A stretch of 64,000 nt of DNA from Gammaproteobacteria bacterium 50_400_T64. GTDB taxonomy: Bacteria > Pseudomonadota > Gammaproteobacteria > Pseudomonadales > Porticoccaceae. The position numbers and the translations under genes were made by a program. Positions 51,244-60,602 of this stretch are shown here, one piece after another (the stretch's first letter is position 1; every line of letters begins with the position of its first letter). The notes under the pieces were generated by a model. The model saw only the letters and a list, made by a program, of their open reading frames with translations, ran no database searches and was not told where the DNA came from. The stretch spans positions 124,001 to 188,000 of the forward strand of contig MAAS01000014.1 in assembly GCA_002162755.1 (NCBI GenBank). The letters run 5' to 3'.

Positions 51244-52826
51244 TGCTCTCGGGTAGAGAAAAACTCAATTTCTGGATAGCGCTCAATGGCCAAGCTCAAG
51301 TTAACCCGCGTCGGCGCGAGATAGGTGAGATGCCCTCCTCCATCAATTGCCAGGTTATCGGCCGCTTTGCGCTTAAAGGCATCCAGAGCTTTTTCGTCGT
51401 CACTATCGACCCAGCGGGCCGTGTAAACATTGACCGGCTCGTAAATGGCTTCAACGCCGTATTCGTCTTTAAGTCGATAGGCGACTACTTCGTATTGCAG
51501 TTGGCCCACTGCGCCGACAACAATATTGTTGTTCTGCTTCGGGTAGAAAACCTGGGTTGACCCTTCTTCAGAAAGCTGTCTCAAACCCTTGTGTAACTGC
51601 TTCATTCTTAAAGGGTCCTTCAGTCTTATTGAGCGGAATAACTCCGGTGCGAAGTGAGGAATGCCGGTAAATTTCAACACCTCCCCCTCAGTAAAGGTAT
51701 CGCCAATTTGTATGGTGCCATGGTTGTGCAGGCCGATAATATCGCCTGCAATGGCCTCGGAAACACTGCTGCGCTCGCCCGCCAGGAAGCTGACGGCGTC
51801 AGCAATTTTGACATCTTTGTTAATACGCACGTGACGCATCTTCATACCCTGGCGGTACTTGCCTGAGCAGATGCGCATGAAGGCGATGCGATCGCGATGC
51901 CGAGGATCCATATTCGCCTGAATCTTGAAGATAAAACCTGTCAAAGGTTCTTCAACAGGTTCAACGTGGCGATCAATAGTATCGCGACCAATCGGTGCGG
52001 GGGCCCATTGCACGAAATGATTGAGCATCTCGCGCACACCAAAATTGCCCAGCGCTGTGCCGAAAAATACCGGAGTCAAACTACCATCGAGATAGGATTC
52101 GAGATCAAAGATATTGGTAGCACCGCGAACCAGCTCGATCTCATCACGGATATTGTCGTACTCAAAGCCGAGTAGCTCTCGCGCCGCATCGGAGTCGAGG
52201 CCATCAATCTGAACATCGTCGGGTATCTGACTGCCTTGCCCCTGCTGGTAAACGTGAATCTTGTCCTGATAGAGGTCGTAAACACCTTTCAAAGCCTTGC
52301 CCATGCCCAGCGGCCAGTTGATGGGCGCGGCATTAATTTTCAGTACGGTTTCAAGCTCATCGAGCACATCGATGGGGTCGCGCACTTCGCGATCCATTTT
52401 ATTGATAAAGGTCAAAATTGGCGTGTCGCGCAGGCGACAGACATCCATCAGTTTGATGGTGCGATCTTCGACACCCTTGGCACCATCGATCATCATCAAC
52501 ACAGAATCGACAGCCGTTAAAGTACGGTAGGTATCTTCGGAGAAATCACCGTGACCCGGGGTGTCGAGCAAGTTTACCGTACAGTCCCTGTAGGGAAACT
52601 GCATCACCGAAGAGGTCACCGAAATGCCCCTCTCCTTCTCCATCGCCATCCAGTCAGAGGTCGCGTGGCGATCACTCTTTTTGCCCTTCACCGTACCGGC
52701 AACCTGAATAGCGTTGCCAAATAGCAGCATCTTTTCCGTCATCGTGGTCTTACCCGCATCGGGGTGAGAGATGATAGCGAAGGTTCTGCGCTTGTTTACT
52801 TCATTAATAAAATTGGCATCGGCCAT
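51240..52826 (-). CDS. prfC: Peptide chain release factor 3
   Basis: 528 residues from the ATG at 52826; GGGAAAA-like site upstream and the family's usual length support it. GTPase motifs: [15 protein letters not shown] (P-loop, residue about 16), RGISVTSSV (G2), [11 protein letters not shown] (G3), NKMDRE (G4). RF3 removes RF1/RF2 from the ribosome after peptide release, using GTP. The C-terminus ends IEFFSTREH with the stop codon lying inside the palindromic repeat copy 2, so the element was inserted at, or has captured, the gene end. The upstream region has a minus-strand TATAAT at 52910-52915. Confidence 0.96.
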   Translation of the reverse strand: MADANFINEVNKRRTFAIISHPDAGKTTMTEKMLLFGNAIQVAGTVKGKKSDRHATSDWMAMEKERGISVTSSVMQFPYRDCTVNLLDTPGHGDFSEDTYRTLTAVDSVLMMIDGAKGVEDRTIKLMDVCRLRDTPILTFINKMDREVRDPIDVLDELETVLKINAAPINWPLGMGKALKGVYDLYQDKIHVYQQGQGSQIPDDVQIDGLDSDAARELLGFEYDNIRDEIELVRGATNIFDLESYLDGSLTPVFFGTALGNFGVREMLNHFVQWAPAPIGRDTIDRHVEPVEEPLTGFIFKIQANMDPRHRDRIAFMRICSGKYRQGMKMRHVRINKDVKIADAVSFLAGERSSVSEAIAGDIIGLHNHGTIQIGDTFTEGEVLKFTGIPHFAPELFRSIRLKDPLRMKQLHKGLRQLSEEGSTQVFYPKQNNNIVVGAVGQLQYEVVAYRLKDEYGVEAIYEPVNVYTARWVDSDDEKALDAFKRKAADNLAIDGGGHLTYLAPTRVNLSLAIERYPEIEFFSTREH

Positions 52827-52909
52827 GTGTTTTTCCCGCTTAAAATATAGCCTGCACTGAATCACTCAGTCGACAGAGCTAGAATTCAGATATTGGCAAA
52901 ATGGCGGCG

Positions 52910-52938
52910 ATTATACAGCCCCTGTATAAGCACGAAAA
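52910..52938 (-). promoter_or_regulatory. Candidate promoter of prfC
   Basis: On the minus strand TATAAT (plus 52910-52915) has TTTTCG (52933-52938) at 17-base spacing as a poor -35 box, about 85 bases before the start. Elsewhere in 52827-53150 only a 7-bp hairpin (CTTGCTC/GAGCAAG, 52953-52972) stands out; no gene is seen. Confidence 0.4.
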
Positions 52939-53150
52939 GGCTGATCACCCTCCTTGCTCAAGGACGAGCAAGTAAAGGCGCTGCGGAAGGCAATACCGTG
53001 AAGCACAGCAGAACTCACGGTGGGTGGAAATGAATTTTGGAATGAACAACCGACGACTACTGCTATTTCCTAAGTTGGCGTGATCCGTAAAATGACTAAA
53101 ATTTATGATCTGTTGTAAGGGCTTTCCCCTTCGTAAGTCGCTGATTCATA

Positions 53151-53783
53151 TCAAGCACGCTTCAATACGAAACGCCTGGCCAACACTAGACCAATCAACA
53201 AGAGGTAAATAACGGGGGGCGTGGGAACCTGAGAAACATTGTCAATTCGGACGGAATAAGCACCACTGTTATCCATAAAATCGCCATCATTTGTCGCCAT
53301 AAAGAGATAGAGTGGTGAGCTGAAATCCGGAACGATAATGTCGAGTAAACTGCCAATAAAGAAAGTGGGATTCACGCCAGGAGTAAGATCTAAGGCCACT
53401 ATTTCTGCCGCCTTCGTGCTCCACAAGCCAATCAGTGAATACACAGGTAAATCCCGAAAACCGCCCCCTCTGTAGCCAGGGCCGGTGCAACTGTTTCCGG
53501 CATCAACAACACAGTCACTGGCCGTAATCTGCAATTTTTCACCCGAAGTAAAGCCATAGGCACTTCCTGTAACAGCTTCAAAAGCACGTGCCGAATCACC
53601 TCTGCCTAGCGCATTAAATTCATTGCCACTGCCCGTGTTATAGATATGCCCCCAATCTTGGGCATACAGGCTATTCACGCCCGCGACACTATCAACGCCA
53701 ATAAGTGATGCGCTAGCGATCTGGTTAAACCCTAATAGGGAAGTAAGTATCAGGAAGGCGGAAAGTTTCATATATGTACTCAT
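53151..53783 (-). CDS. Exported protein with PEP-CTERM-like sorting tail
   Basis: 210 residues from the ATG at 53783; two other Met codons (53810, 53771) are possible and none has a clear ribosome-binding site. Signal peptide (KLSAFLILTSLLGFNQIASA), then a beta-rich, Cys-containing (DCVVDAGNSC) domain with no family I know, and a C-terminal tail VPTPPVIYLLLIGLVLARRFVLKRA: Val-Pro-x-Pro, hydrophobic helix, Arg-Arg cluster. That is the layout of PEP-CTERM signals, although the usual PEP is PTP. In such systems, exosortase/archaeosortase cleaves the tail for export with exopolysaccharide; no exosortase gene is in the window. The gene stands alone on its strand. Confidence 0.65.
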   Translation of the reverse strand: MSTYMKLSAFLILTSLLGFNQIASASLIGVDSVAGVNSLYAQDWGHIYNTGSGNEFNALGRGDSARAFEAVTGSAYGFTSGEKLQITASDCVVDAGNSCTGPGYRGGGFRDLPVYSLIGLWSTKAAEIVALDLTPGVNPTFFIGSLLDIIVPDFSSPLYLFMATNDGDFMDNSGAYSVRIDNVSQVPTPPVIYLLLIGLVLARRFVLKRA

Positions 53784-54026
53784 AAGGAATCTGTGATTTT
53801 CAACTTGCACACAATATTATAGCTTTGTGACCGTATGCGCCTTATTTTACGATGGGCTGTATTCTAACGGGACAAGCGGCTAATAGAAGCCCCTCAATTC
53901 AACACCCGAGCCCCAGTATCAGCGGGGCTTATGGCCGGCATAGCCGCTCGCTATACAACGGAAAGTAAAAGGCAATTTCATCACGACATAGGTCTTCTCG
54001 AGGTAAACTGACTAACCCCAATTAAC

Positions 54027-55025
54027 ATGCAGCCCAAATACCCCATGCAAATATATCTTGCCCCCATGGAAGGGGTTATTGACCACCATATGCGTTATCT
54101 TCTCAATCAATTGGGCGGTATAGACTTGTGTGTCACTGAATTTATTCGAGTGAGTAAAACGGTTCTACCAAGCCATATTTTTTTAAGTGCTTGCCCTGAG
54201 TTAACGCCCTTAACTGAACGACAAAGCGGCGAAGAATCAAAATACGGATCCACGAACACAACTCGCGTACAGCTACTCGGTAGCGATCCGGAGCTTATCG
54301 CATTGAATGCGCAAAAAGCAGCCGAGCTAGGTGCCACAGCAATTGATTTGAATTTTGGTTGCCCTGCTAAAACTGTCAATCGTAGCTATGGTGGAGCTCG
54401 CTTGCTCGACAATACAAGGCTGCTTCATGACATTGTTAAAGCCACTCGGGAATGCGTACCATCGACCACACTGGTCACCGCTAAAATTCGCCTGGGTTAT
54501 GAAGACCGCGGTAGCTATCTGCACAACGCGATGGCTATTGCCGAGGCCGGCGCTGATGAGCTGGTTGTCCACGCCCGCTCAAAAGCCGATGGTTACAAGC
54601 CCCCGGCTTACTGGGGCTATATCAATGAAATACAGCAACAGCTCGACATTCCGGTCATTGCTAATGGTGAGATTTGGACTGTAGATGACTATATAGCCTG
54701 TTGTGAACAATCAGGTTGCGACAGTATTATGCTCGGACGTGGGCTATTGTCCCGCCCCGATTTAGGGCTTGCCATCAAGGCGCATCAACGTGGCGAAGAT
54801 TATCAATACATGGACTGGCCGCAGATCGCAGAATTAGCACTGAAATTATTACGCCTGACACAAGTGTATTACCCACCTAAACACATGGGCAATCGTATTA
54901 AACAATGGCTATTTTATTTAATGCGCAGCTATCCACAAGCAGGTACGCTGTTTGAAAACATCAAGCGTTCCCGGGATTTTGAATTTATAGAAGAAGCGCT
55001 AATAAGCCAAACTAAAACGCAGTAG
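54027..55025 (+). CDS. dusC: tRNA-dihydrouridine(16) synthase DusC
   Basis: 332 residues, TIM-barrel FMN enzyme. LAPMEGVIDHHMRYLL at the N-terminus, catalytic Cys in DLNFGCPAKTVNRSYGGARLL (about residue 113), TAKIRLGYED, VVHARSKADGYKPPAYW, and IANGEIWTVDDY are typical; the sequence is closer to DusC than DusA/DusB in the C-terminal helix region (LKLLRLTQVYYPPKHMGNRIKQWLFYLMRSY). It reduces U16 in tRNA using NADPH. A Met six residues in (MQIYLAP) is a possible start, with no site for either. Stands alone. Confidence 0.9.
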   Translation: MQPKYPMQIYLAPMEGVIDHHMRYLLNQLGGIDLCVTEFIRVSKTVLPSHIFLSACPELTPLTERQSGEESKYGSTNTTRVQLLGSDPELIALNAQKAAELGATAIDLNFGCPAKTVNRSYGGARLLDNTRLLHDIVKATRECVPSTTLVTAKIRLGYEDRGSYLHNAMAIAEAGADELVVHARSKADGYKPPAYWGYINEIQQQLDIPVIANGEIWTVDDYIACCEQSGCDSIMLGRGLLSRPDLGLAIKAHQRGEDYQYMDWPQIAELALKLLRLTQVYYPPKHMGNRIKQWLFYLMRSYPQAGTLFENIKRSRDFEFIEEALISQTKTQ

Positions 55026-55259
55026 TTAGCTGCCTGAGTTGAGAAAAATACCCTATTCCATTAACTCAAGGGACTGGTTACAATCTGCTGAACAGGCATA
55101 TAAATGGCGACGATATTACATTGGCCAATACTAAAAATAATCGCGTGTAGAAATAATAACGGACTAAAACTAGACTGACCTGAAAAAACGATGGCGTAAG
55201 CTCGTCAACACAACACCTGCGAACATGCCGCTAATAAATACCAACAAGGATGAAGATAG

Positions 55260-56318
55260 ATGTGGCCCTTTAGGATAAAGCATCCCTCATCACCACCTCA
55301 AGACGATGATTTAATCGCTAATTTCCGTCTTAATTTTGAGATGTATTTCGGCTTTGCCACCTTCCTCTTATTATCTCCCTATGTAATCAACCACCTTTTA
55401 CAACATCGATTTATAATGTCGGGCCTAACCTTTGCCATTGTTCTGTTGGCATCGGGCAATTCATTGTCTATTTTTCGCCATCGCCAGCAAATCATTCCCT
55501 TTGCTTATTTTTTCACACTAATTTTAACGGTTCTCACTGCAGGCCTGATACTGCAAGGGGGCACTATTATTTATTGGTACTACCCATTTGCCTTTATTGT
55601 GTTATCTATTGCCGAACACCGGCAGGCCAGAGTAATGCTTGTACTGAGCATACTTGTATTCGTGCCGGCGGTTTTTTTAACCATTGATGCAGGCATCGCC
55701 GCACGTTTTTCAGTCACCTATTTGATGGTCTGTATTTTTGGTGACATTGTGGTTCGCCTGCTCGACAAGGCTCAGACCCAACAAGCCCTTCTTACCTTAA
55801 CCGACCCATTAACGGGGGCCTTGAACCGCCGTTCTTTTTTGAGCACGCTGGGTGATGCTGCCGAGGGTTGCCGTCGCGAAATTGGCAGCGCCAGTTTAGT
55901 TGCCATCGACATCGACCACTTCAAAGAGGTTAACGACACCCTGGGACACAAAGCTGGTGACGAAGCCCTCAAAAACATCGTGAAAACCTTACTGATGCGT
56001 AAACGAAAACTGGACAGGTTATTTAGAACCGGGGGCGAAGAGTTTATTGTATTGGCCCACAACATTGAGCCTGGGGAGTCTATTGCCTTCGCTGATAGTC
56101 TGCGTGTAGCAGTCGAACAGGCTAACATTCTCAACGGGAAAGTAATCACCATTAGTGTCGGCATCGCCGACTACAACACCGAGCAGAGCATTGATGAGTG
56201 GATTCGCCAGGCGGATGCCAATCTTTACGAGGCGAAACGACGGGGTCGCAATCGGGTTTGGCCACCCTACTTTAGTCGAGAATCCATTCTTTCCGCAGAA
56301 AAAGCACAAGCGGATTAG
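55260..56318 (+). CDS. Membrane diguanylate cyclase (GGDEF domain)
   Basis: 352 residues. N-terminal half is a membrane domain with about six helices (residues 30-175). The catalytic GGDEF domain follows: DPLTGALNRRSFL, VAIDIDHFKEVNDTLGHKAGDEALK, and the active site as GGEEF, in RTGGEEFIVLAHN near residue 262. An inhibitory site RxxD (RKLD) lies five residues before it, so product inhibition by c-di-GMP is expected. No EAL domain. AAGGA lies nine bases before the ATG. It makes c-di-GMP in response to a membrane signal, favouring attachment or biofilm. Confidence 0.93.
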   Translation: MWPFRIKHPSSPPQDDDLIANFRLNFEMYFGFATFLLLSPYVINHLLQHRFIMSGLTFAIVLLASGNSLSIFRHRQQIIPFAYFFTLILTVLTAGLILQGGTIIYWYYPFAFIVLSIAEHRQARVMLVLSILVFVPAVFLTIDAGIAARFSVTYLMVCIFGDIVVRLLDKAQTQQALLTLTDPLTGALNRRSFLSTLGDAAEGCRREIGSASLVAIDIDHFKEVNDTLGHKAGDEALKNIVKTLLMRKRKLDRLFRTGGEEFIVLAHNIEPGESIAFADSLRVAVEQANILNGKVITISVGIADYNTEQSIDEWIRQADANLYEAKRRGRNRVWPPYFSRESILSAEKAQAD

Positions 56319-56445
56319 AACGCTTTTCAAACAAATCCCGAAGCTACCGTAACCCAGACACTTGCCGTTCAATAGAGCCCGTTTTCAAGCGGGTATTTTT
56401 AACTGTTATGCTGTGTATTAAAATCCTCTATCAAAACAGGTCCTC

Positions 56446-56778
56446 ATGCATCAACAAATACCTTCAGACTGGAAAATCCAGCGCTCTACCCCCTTTTTCA
56501 CCCGAGCCAGCGTCCCCCAAGCTTTACTCAATCATCATAATACTGCCGAAGGCGTGTTCGGCCAGCTTTGCGTGATGGCCGGCACGGTGACTTATTATGG
56601 TTTTCCCGATAAGCACACGATGGAAGCAGAACTGATTATCACCATAAAGGCGGGAGAATTTACCACCATTGCACCGCAGTATTGGCACCGAGTAGAACTC
56701 AGTGAAGATGCACAATTCAATGTTAACTTTTGGTCGAAGAAGGATAAAGTTGACCAGCCATTAATTAATACACAGTAG
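56446..56778 (+). CDS. DUF1971 (YeaR/TehB-like) cupin-type protein
   Basis: 110 residues in the double-stranded beta-helix style of DUF1971: NHHNTAEGVFGQLCVMAGTVTYYGF, then HTMEAELIITIKAGEFTTIAPQYWHRVELSEDAQFNVNFW. Homologues are YeaR of E. coli (nitrate/nitrite responsive) and the C-terminal part of some TehB proteins. Function unknown, possibly linked to tellurite or nitrosative stress. It converges with the DUF3047 gene with three bases between the stops. A weak hairpin (GCCCG/CGGGT near 56372-56395) with TTTTT lies upstream and may end the cyclase transcript. Confidence 0.85.
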   Translation: MHQQIPSDWKIQRSTPFFTRASVPQALLNHHNTAEGVFGQLCVMAGTVTYYGFPDKHTMEAELIITIKAGEFTTIAPQYWHRVELSEDAQFNVNFWSKKDKVDQPLINTQ

Positions 56779-56781
56779 TAT

Positions 56782-57420
56782 TTAGTCGCTGGAAAAAAAC
56801 AAATGCCTGTAAAAAGTGACTGCTCTCCCCTGGCTATTATCGGTATCTGTCATCACTGCAATACCATCAATAAAGCGTAAGTCTTCACCAAACAGCTTTT
56901 TAAAATCATCGCGAATATTTCTTTTTTCAGGTACCCAATCGCCTATTTTTACATTGCCCGACTGGAGTGCGAGCATGCGGGCATTATCACTATAGGCATT
57001 GGGCCATGTTGTGCCTTTAGGCTGGTAACTTGACCAGACATAATTGAGAGCTCGCGTTTTCCAAAAGAAAACCCCACCGTCGATAATGACGTAAACCCTG
57101 GCCGGGTAGTCATCCCCCTCTTTTTTCCGCTCGTCAATATTGCCCAGATGTTTAGTGACTAACCAGCTCCAGTTTAAATACGGCGTGATTTCTAGGTCAA
57201 TGCGCACTTTTTTATACAAAGCAGAAGCAGCGCTTTTACTTTCAGCCATCAAAACCTGGCTGCCTTCGCGCTTAATCAGCGTGTACTGGGTATTTCCTGA
57301 AAAGCTCTTTTCAGTCCAGCCCTTTAGTCCCTCATGATCAAACTGGCTGACAGGAATCGTTTCGGCCTGCACACAAGCAGTGAGCAAAGTAGCGAATACA
57401 AGGGCAATGCCTGAATTCAA
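56782..57420 (-). CDS. DUF3047 exported protein
   Basis: 212 residues. Signal peptide (cleavage near VQA-ETI), then one DUF3047 domain: VSQFDHEGLKGWTEKSFSGNTQYTLIKREGSQVLMAESKSAAS, LEITPYLNWSWLV, DYPARVYVIIDGG and the C-terminal VMTDTDNSQGRAVTFYRHLFF. Probably a periplasmic beta-sandwich, carbohydrate-binding-like by look; role unknown. Start at 57420 is preceded by no clear site. Convergent with the DUF1971 gene. Confidence 0.83.
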   Translation of the reverse strand: MNSGIALVFATLLTACVQAETIPVSQFDHEGLKGWTEKSFSGNTQYTLIKREGSQVLMAESKSAASALYKKVRIDLEITPYLNWSWLVTKHLGNIDERKKEGDDYPARVYVIIDGGVFFWKTRALNYVWSSYQPKGTTWPNAYSDNARMLALQSGNVKIGDWVPEKRNIRDDFKKLFGEDLRFIDGIAVMTDTDNSQGRAVTFYRHLFFSSD

Positions 57421-57468
57421 GTACTAATGTCCCGTTTTCATTGTGGCCGCTATATTGCTCACACTAAT

Positions 57469-58203
57469 TTACTGGACTGTAGCCACATAAACAGAATTGT
57501 ATGATTCCTCGCCCGTATAAGGGTTTGGAAAAGGGATGGTGTGGGCTTCACAATTGATAAATACACGTTTCAGCAAATCGCTAAATTGTGTGTCGGGCAA
57601 CTCGTTCGACCACAGTGCAAAAACACCACCCGAACAAATTTTTGCTGCCAACTTTGTCAAAGACTCTTCCGTATAGAAACGTTGATTGGCATCATTAAGC
57701 CAATGACTGGGTGAGTGATCGATATCGAGTAATACTGCGTGTACTTTATGTTGCGGGTTATTTTGATCAAAGCCAGCATCACTGGTCGTGGCCCGCTTGA
57801 AAAAATCGCCCTCGACTAATTCACTGCGCGGATCAGTTGCCAGGATATCACCAACGGGTAACAGCCCCCGTTGATGCCAGCTAATCACCGGTTGCATAAT
57901 ATCGATCACCCGCATCAATTTAACGCCAGGGTCTTTTAAGGCCTCGACTGCGGTATAGCCCAGCCCAAGGCCGCCAATAATAATATGAAGATCCTTTTGG
58001 TGGCCGTTTTTCTTTAATGCCGCCAGGCCCAGGGCCGAAAGCTGCTCTTCTGCTTCGACAAAAAGGCTCGACATTAAAAACTCATCGCCCAGCTTTACCT
58101 CAAAAATAATTTGATTATTCAAGCGAGGTTCGGAACGGCGCCTCAAACTGATTTCCCCGAGGGGGCTGGACTGGTTATCAAGCTCTTCAAATACAAAAGA
58201 CAT
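57469..58203 (-). CDS. Spermidine-synthase-like methyltransferase-fold protein
   Basis: 244 residues from the ATG at 58203 (a GTG four codons up is possible). The Rossmann motif IIIGGLGLGYTAVEAL near residue 80, an acidic residue in VIDIMQPV, and AVLLDIDHSPSHWL near 165 match the spermidine/spermine synthase fold without the polyamine pocket signature, so its reaction is uncertain; an S-adenosylmethionine or decarboxylated-SAM transferase is likely. No speD or speE partner is near. Followed upstream by yjdM on the same strand with 67 bases between. Confidence 0.78.
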   Translation of the reverse strand: MSFVFEELDNQSSPLGEISLRRRSEPRLNNQIIFEVKLGDEFLMSSLFVEAEEQLSALGLAALKKNGHQKDLHIIIGGLGLGYTAVEALKDPGVKLMRVIDIMQPVISWHQRGLLPVGDILATDPRSELVEGDFFKRATTSDAGFDQNNPQHKVHAVLLDIDHSPSHWLNDANQRFYTEESLTKLAAKICSGGVFALWSNELPDTQFSDLLKRVFINCEAHTIPFPNPYTGEESYNSVYVATVQ

Positions 58204-58270
58204 TGCTTTTATCACTCTTATTACAGGCTATTCATTGGCGTGTAGCTTTTAATGTGCTCTAAGCAGAAAG

Positions 58271-58612
58271 CTATGCCTTCTTAACGAACTCAGACTTTAG
58301 CTTCATGGGGCCAATACCGTCTATTTTACAGTCGATATCGTGATCACTGTCGACCAAACGAATATTCTTCACCTTGGTGCCCACTTTCACTACGGACGAC
58401 GAACCCTTAACCTTCAGGTCTTTAATCACCACCACACTGTCGCCGTCAGCCAGTAAATTGCCGTTGCTATCTTTGATAACCAGGGCATCTTCATCACTTT
58501 CCTCAACGGCCACTTGTGGCCACTCGTGGGCACATTCTGGACAGACATAGTTATCCCGGTCTTCATATGTATATTCGGATTGGCATTGGGGGCACTTCGG
58601 AAGTTCACTCAT
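58271..58612 (-). CDS. yjdM: Zinc-ribbon protein YjdM (PhnA-like)
   Basis: 113 residues from the ATG at 58612 with AAAGG upstream. A zinc ribbon with two CxxC pairs ([18 protein letters not shown]) at residues 5-30 precedes the conserved core [43 protein letters not shown], the YjdM/PhnA domain. The name PhnA is a misnomer for phosphonate use; the true function is unknown. It stands upstream of the spermidine-synthase-like gene and divergent from the GST gene. Confidence 0.92.
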   Translation of the reverse strand: MSELPKCPQCQSEYTYEDRDNYVCPECAHEWPQVAVEESDEDALVIKDSNGNLLADGDSVVVIKDLKVKGSSSVVKVGTKVKNIRLVDSDHDIDCKIDGIGPMKLKSEFVKKA

Positions 58613-58892
58613 ATTGGGCCTTTGTAGCAAGTTGGTATTTGAAGGCGCTGATTATAAAAGTGCATTAAATTGACGTAATACTATTAGTACTCAGCGCGCC
58701 TGGAACGATTCTAACAAAACAGCGCCTCATAAAAATGCACTTTTTGCATAATCAGGCTACTGCGGTAGGACTTGGTCTGTGTAACATTGGTAGGCCATCA
58801 ATCATCAATTATTCATAGCTATAGGCTTATAGCAAAGGTGCTAATATTCATTTTCGCATACTGCGAAAAAAACTAACAAAAAAGAGGTAAGT

Positions 58893-59543
58893 ATGAAACT
58901 CATCAATTCTTTTGGCCCCAATCCCCGCATGGTTCGTATGTTTATGGCTGAAAGGGATATCGAGCTTGCGACAGAGGAAGTCGATTTATTAGCCGGTGAA
59001 AACCGCCAAGCGGCCTATATGGCGCGCAATCCCGGTGCTCAAATGCCCGCTCTCGAGCTAGACGATGGTTCAGTATTGGCTGAAACCACCATCATGTGTG
59101 AATATCTGGATGAAAAGTACCCAGGGCAATCAATGCTCGGCGATACCGTTGAGGAGCGCGCCAAAAGCCGTATGTGGACACGTCGGGTCGAGCTGAATAT
59201 TACCGAAAATATTTACAACGCCTTTCGTTATTCCGAAGGGCTTGAGCTATTCAAAGACCGCTTGCACTGTTTGCCAGAAGCCGCCGATGGCCTGAAAGCA
59301 AAAGCGCAGGGCCAGCTCGAGTGGCTCGATGGTTTGATGGCCAGCAATGACTACGTGGGTGGCGACTCGCTGGGCATTGCCGATTTAGTGCTCTATTGCT
59401 GTCTCGATTTTGCCGCGGGTATTGGCCAGCCACTGAACCCTGACATGAAGAACCTGAGTGCCTGGTTTGCGCGTATGGATCAACGCCCCAGTGCGACAAG
59501 TAGTCTTCACCCCAGCAGTGCAGCTGTTGGCATGAAAGGCTAA
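58893..59543 (+). CDS. Glutathione S-transferase
   Basis: 216 residues. The N-terminal thioredoxin-like domain (MKLINSFGPNPRMVRMFM, then MPALELDDGSVLAETTIMCEYLDEKYP with the cis-Pro and glutathione Ser/Thr region) and the all-helical C-terminal domain (LEWLDGLMASNDYVGGDSLGIADLVLYCCLDFAAGIGQPL with the Asp of the N-capping box) are intact. AAAGAGGTAAGT precedes the ATG. It probably detoxifies electrophiles such as epoxides or aldehydes from the catabolic routes here; class not assigned. Confidence 0.9.
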   Translation: MKLINSFGPNPRMVRMFMAERDIELATEEVDLLAGENRQAAYMARNPGAQMPALELDDGSVLAETTIMCEYLDEKYPGQSMLGDTVEERAKSRMWTRRVELNITENIYNAFRYSEGLELFKDRLHCLPEAADGLKAKAQGQLEWLDGLMASNDYVGGDSLGIADLVLYCCLDFAAGIGQPLNPDMKNLSAWFARMDQRPSATSSLHPSSAAVGMKG

Positions 59544-59569
59544 ACCAAGTTTGCGTTAATCAAAAGATA

Positions 59570-59603
59570 GTCGGGGCAGATTTATCAAAAAACCTGCCCC
59601 GAC
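59570..59603. terminator. Hairpin between the convergent GST and CMD genes
   Basis: GTCGGGGCAG (59570-59579) pairs perfectly with CTGCCCCGAC (59594-59603) across 14 bases. The T-run is short or absent; it may work for both strands. Confidence 0.6.
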
Positions 59604-59670
59604 GAATTTAATCCACTTTCCTTCAATTTCTAACACGCATTTCTAGCGTGCATTTTCTAAAACTTAATAG

Positions 59671-60546
59671 TCATGGCAATTCCTGCACCACATGCATACC
59701 TTCCACCGCCAACGGTGCGCCGGCATAGGCAAAAGCCGTCAACATGAGTTCTTCAAGCTCCTCTTTCGTGACACCGTGACGTATGGCTGCAGGCACGTGG
59801 ATATGCAGTTCTTTGGTTCTGCCAAGGGCCGTCAATACAGAAACAACTAAGAGACTGCGATCACGCCGCGATAGCTGTGAACGCGCCCACACCTCACCAA
59901 AGGCGAAGTCGATGCCGTAGGCTCCCAGTGGCCCCAACTTGCCCGCCATTGCCGTAATCACTTTTTCGGGATCGGATGCAGGGTTACCTGAAAGTTTGGC
60001 CATCACATCTACACCCCGCTGGCGTCGCTCAGCATTAGAGTACTTTTCAGCCCCCGGCAACTTGCCATTTTGCGGTCGATGGCCAAGCTCGGTAAGAATG
60101 CGATTGGTTTCAGCCATGGCATCGAGAGCGCGAGGGAAACCCGCATAAGCCGCAACGTGAGTCATGATTTCTCGGATTTCAACAACCGTCAGCCCATGGT
60201 TCAACCCACCGGGTACGTAATATTTTAATTGGTTCGTTTGATGCAGCGTCGCAAGCATCGTTAGTACAATAAGATTGCGGTCACGCTTGCTCAGCCCGGG
60301 GCGACTCCAAATATCACCCAGTACAAAATCGAGGGCGAAAGACCCCAGGGCACCATTTTCCGCTTCTAGCTTTGCAGCCATTTGACGGGCATCTTTCACA
60401 CCGGTGAGAGAACCCAGTACCGCAACACCGCGGGCACGGCGTTCTTCATAATCACTATCACCTGCACTGGCAGTGCTAGCGAAAAACAAAAATGAAGTAA
60501 TTACAGCCGCTATCGAAACCAAACCAACCCTTTTTTTACCGATCAT
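59671..60546 (-). CDS. Exported two-domain carboxymuconolactone-decarboxylase (CMD) protein
   Basis: 291 residues. Signal peptide (IAAVITSFLFFASTASA-GDS). Two CMD domains follow in tandem, at about 45-150 and 165-285, each with the pattern R-D-R-[NS]-L-[IL]-V-x-[TS] and a helix E-[IL]-x-E-[IL]-[ML]-x-[HT]...YAG.P (for example REIMTHVAAYAGFPRA, EELMLTAFAYAGAPLA). No CxxC peroxidase pair (AhpD type) is seen, so it is closer to gamma-CMD. In the beta-ketoadipate route CMD is cytoplasmic; an exported version is unusual. A 42-residue relic of the same fold lies 1.2 kb away. Function unsure. Confidence 0.83.
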   Translation of the reverse strand: MIGKKRVGLVSIAAVITSFLFFASTASAGDSDYEERRARGVAVLGSLTGVKDARQMAAKLEAENGALGSFALDFVLGDIWSRPGLSKRDRNLIVLTMLATLHQTNQLKYYVPGGLNHGLTVVEIREIMTHVAAYAGFPRALDAMAETNRILTELGHRPQNGKLPGAEKYSNAERRQRGVDVMAKLSGNPASDPEKVITAMAGKLGPLGAYGIDFAFGEVWARSQLSRRDRSLLVVSVLTALGRTKELHIHVPAAIRHGVTKEELEELMLTAFAYAGAPLAVEGMHVVQELP

Positions 60547-60602
60547 TTAAATCACCTTTTTATTGTATTTTGTTAAAATTATTCTACCCTTCCCTGCTTA
60601 CC

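Noticed and set aside
53909-53929. AGCCCC/GGGGCT hairpin upstream of dusC as a terminator
   Set aside because: Six pairs and no T-run; no transcript is expected to end there.
58271-58612. Phosphonate use from the PhnA name
   Set aside because: YjdM/PhnA is not needed for phosphonate breakdown, and no phn gene is present in the window.
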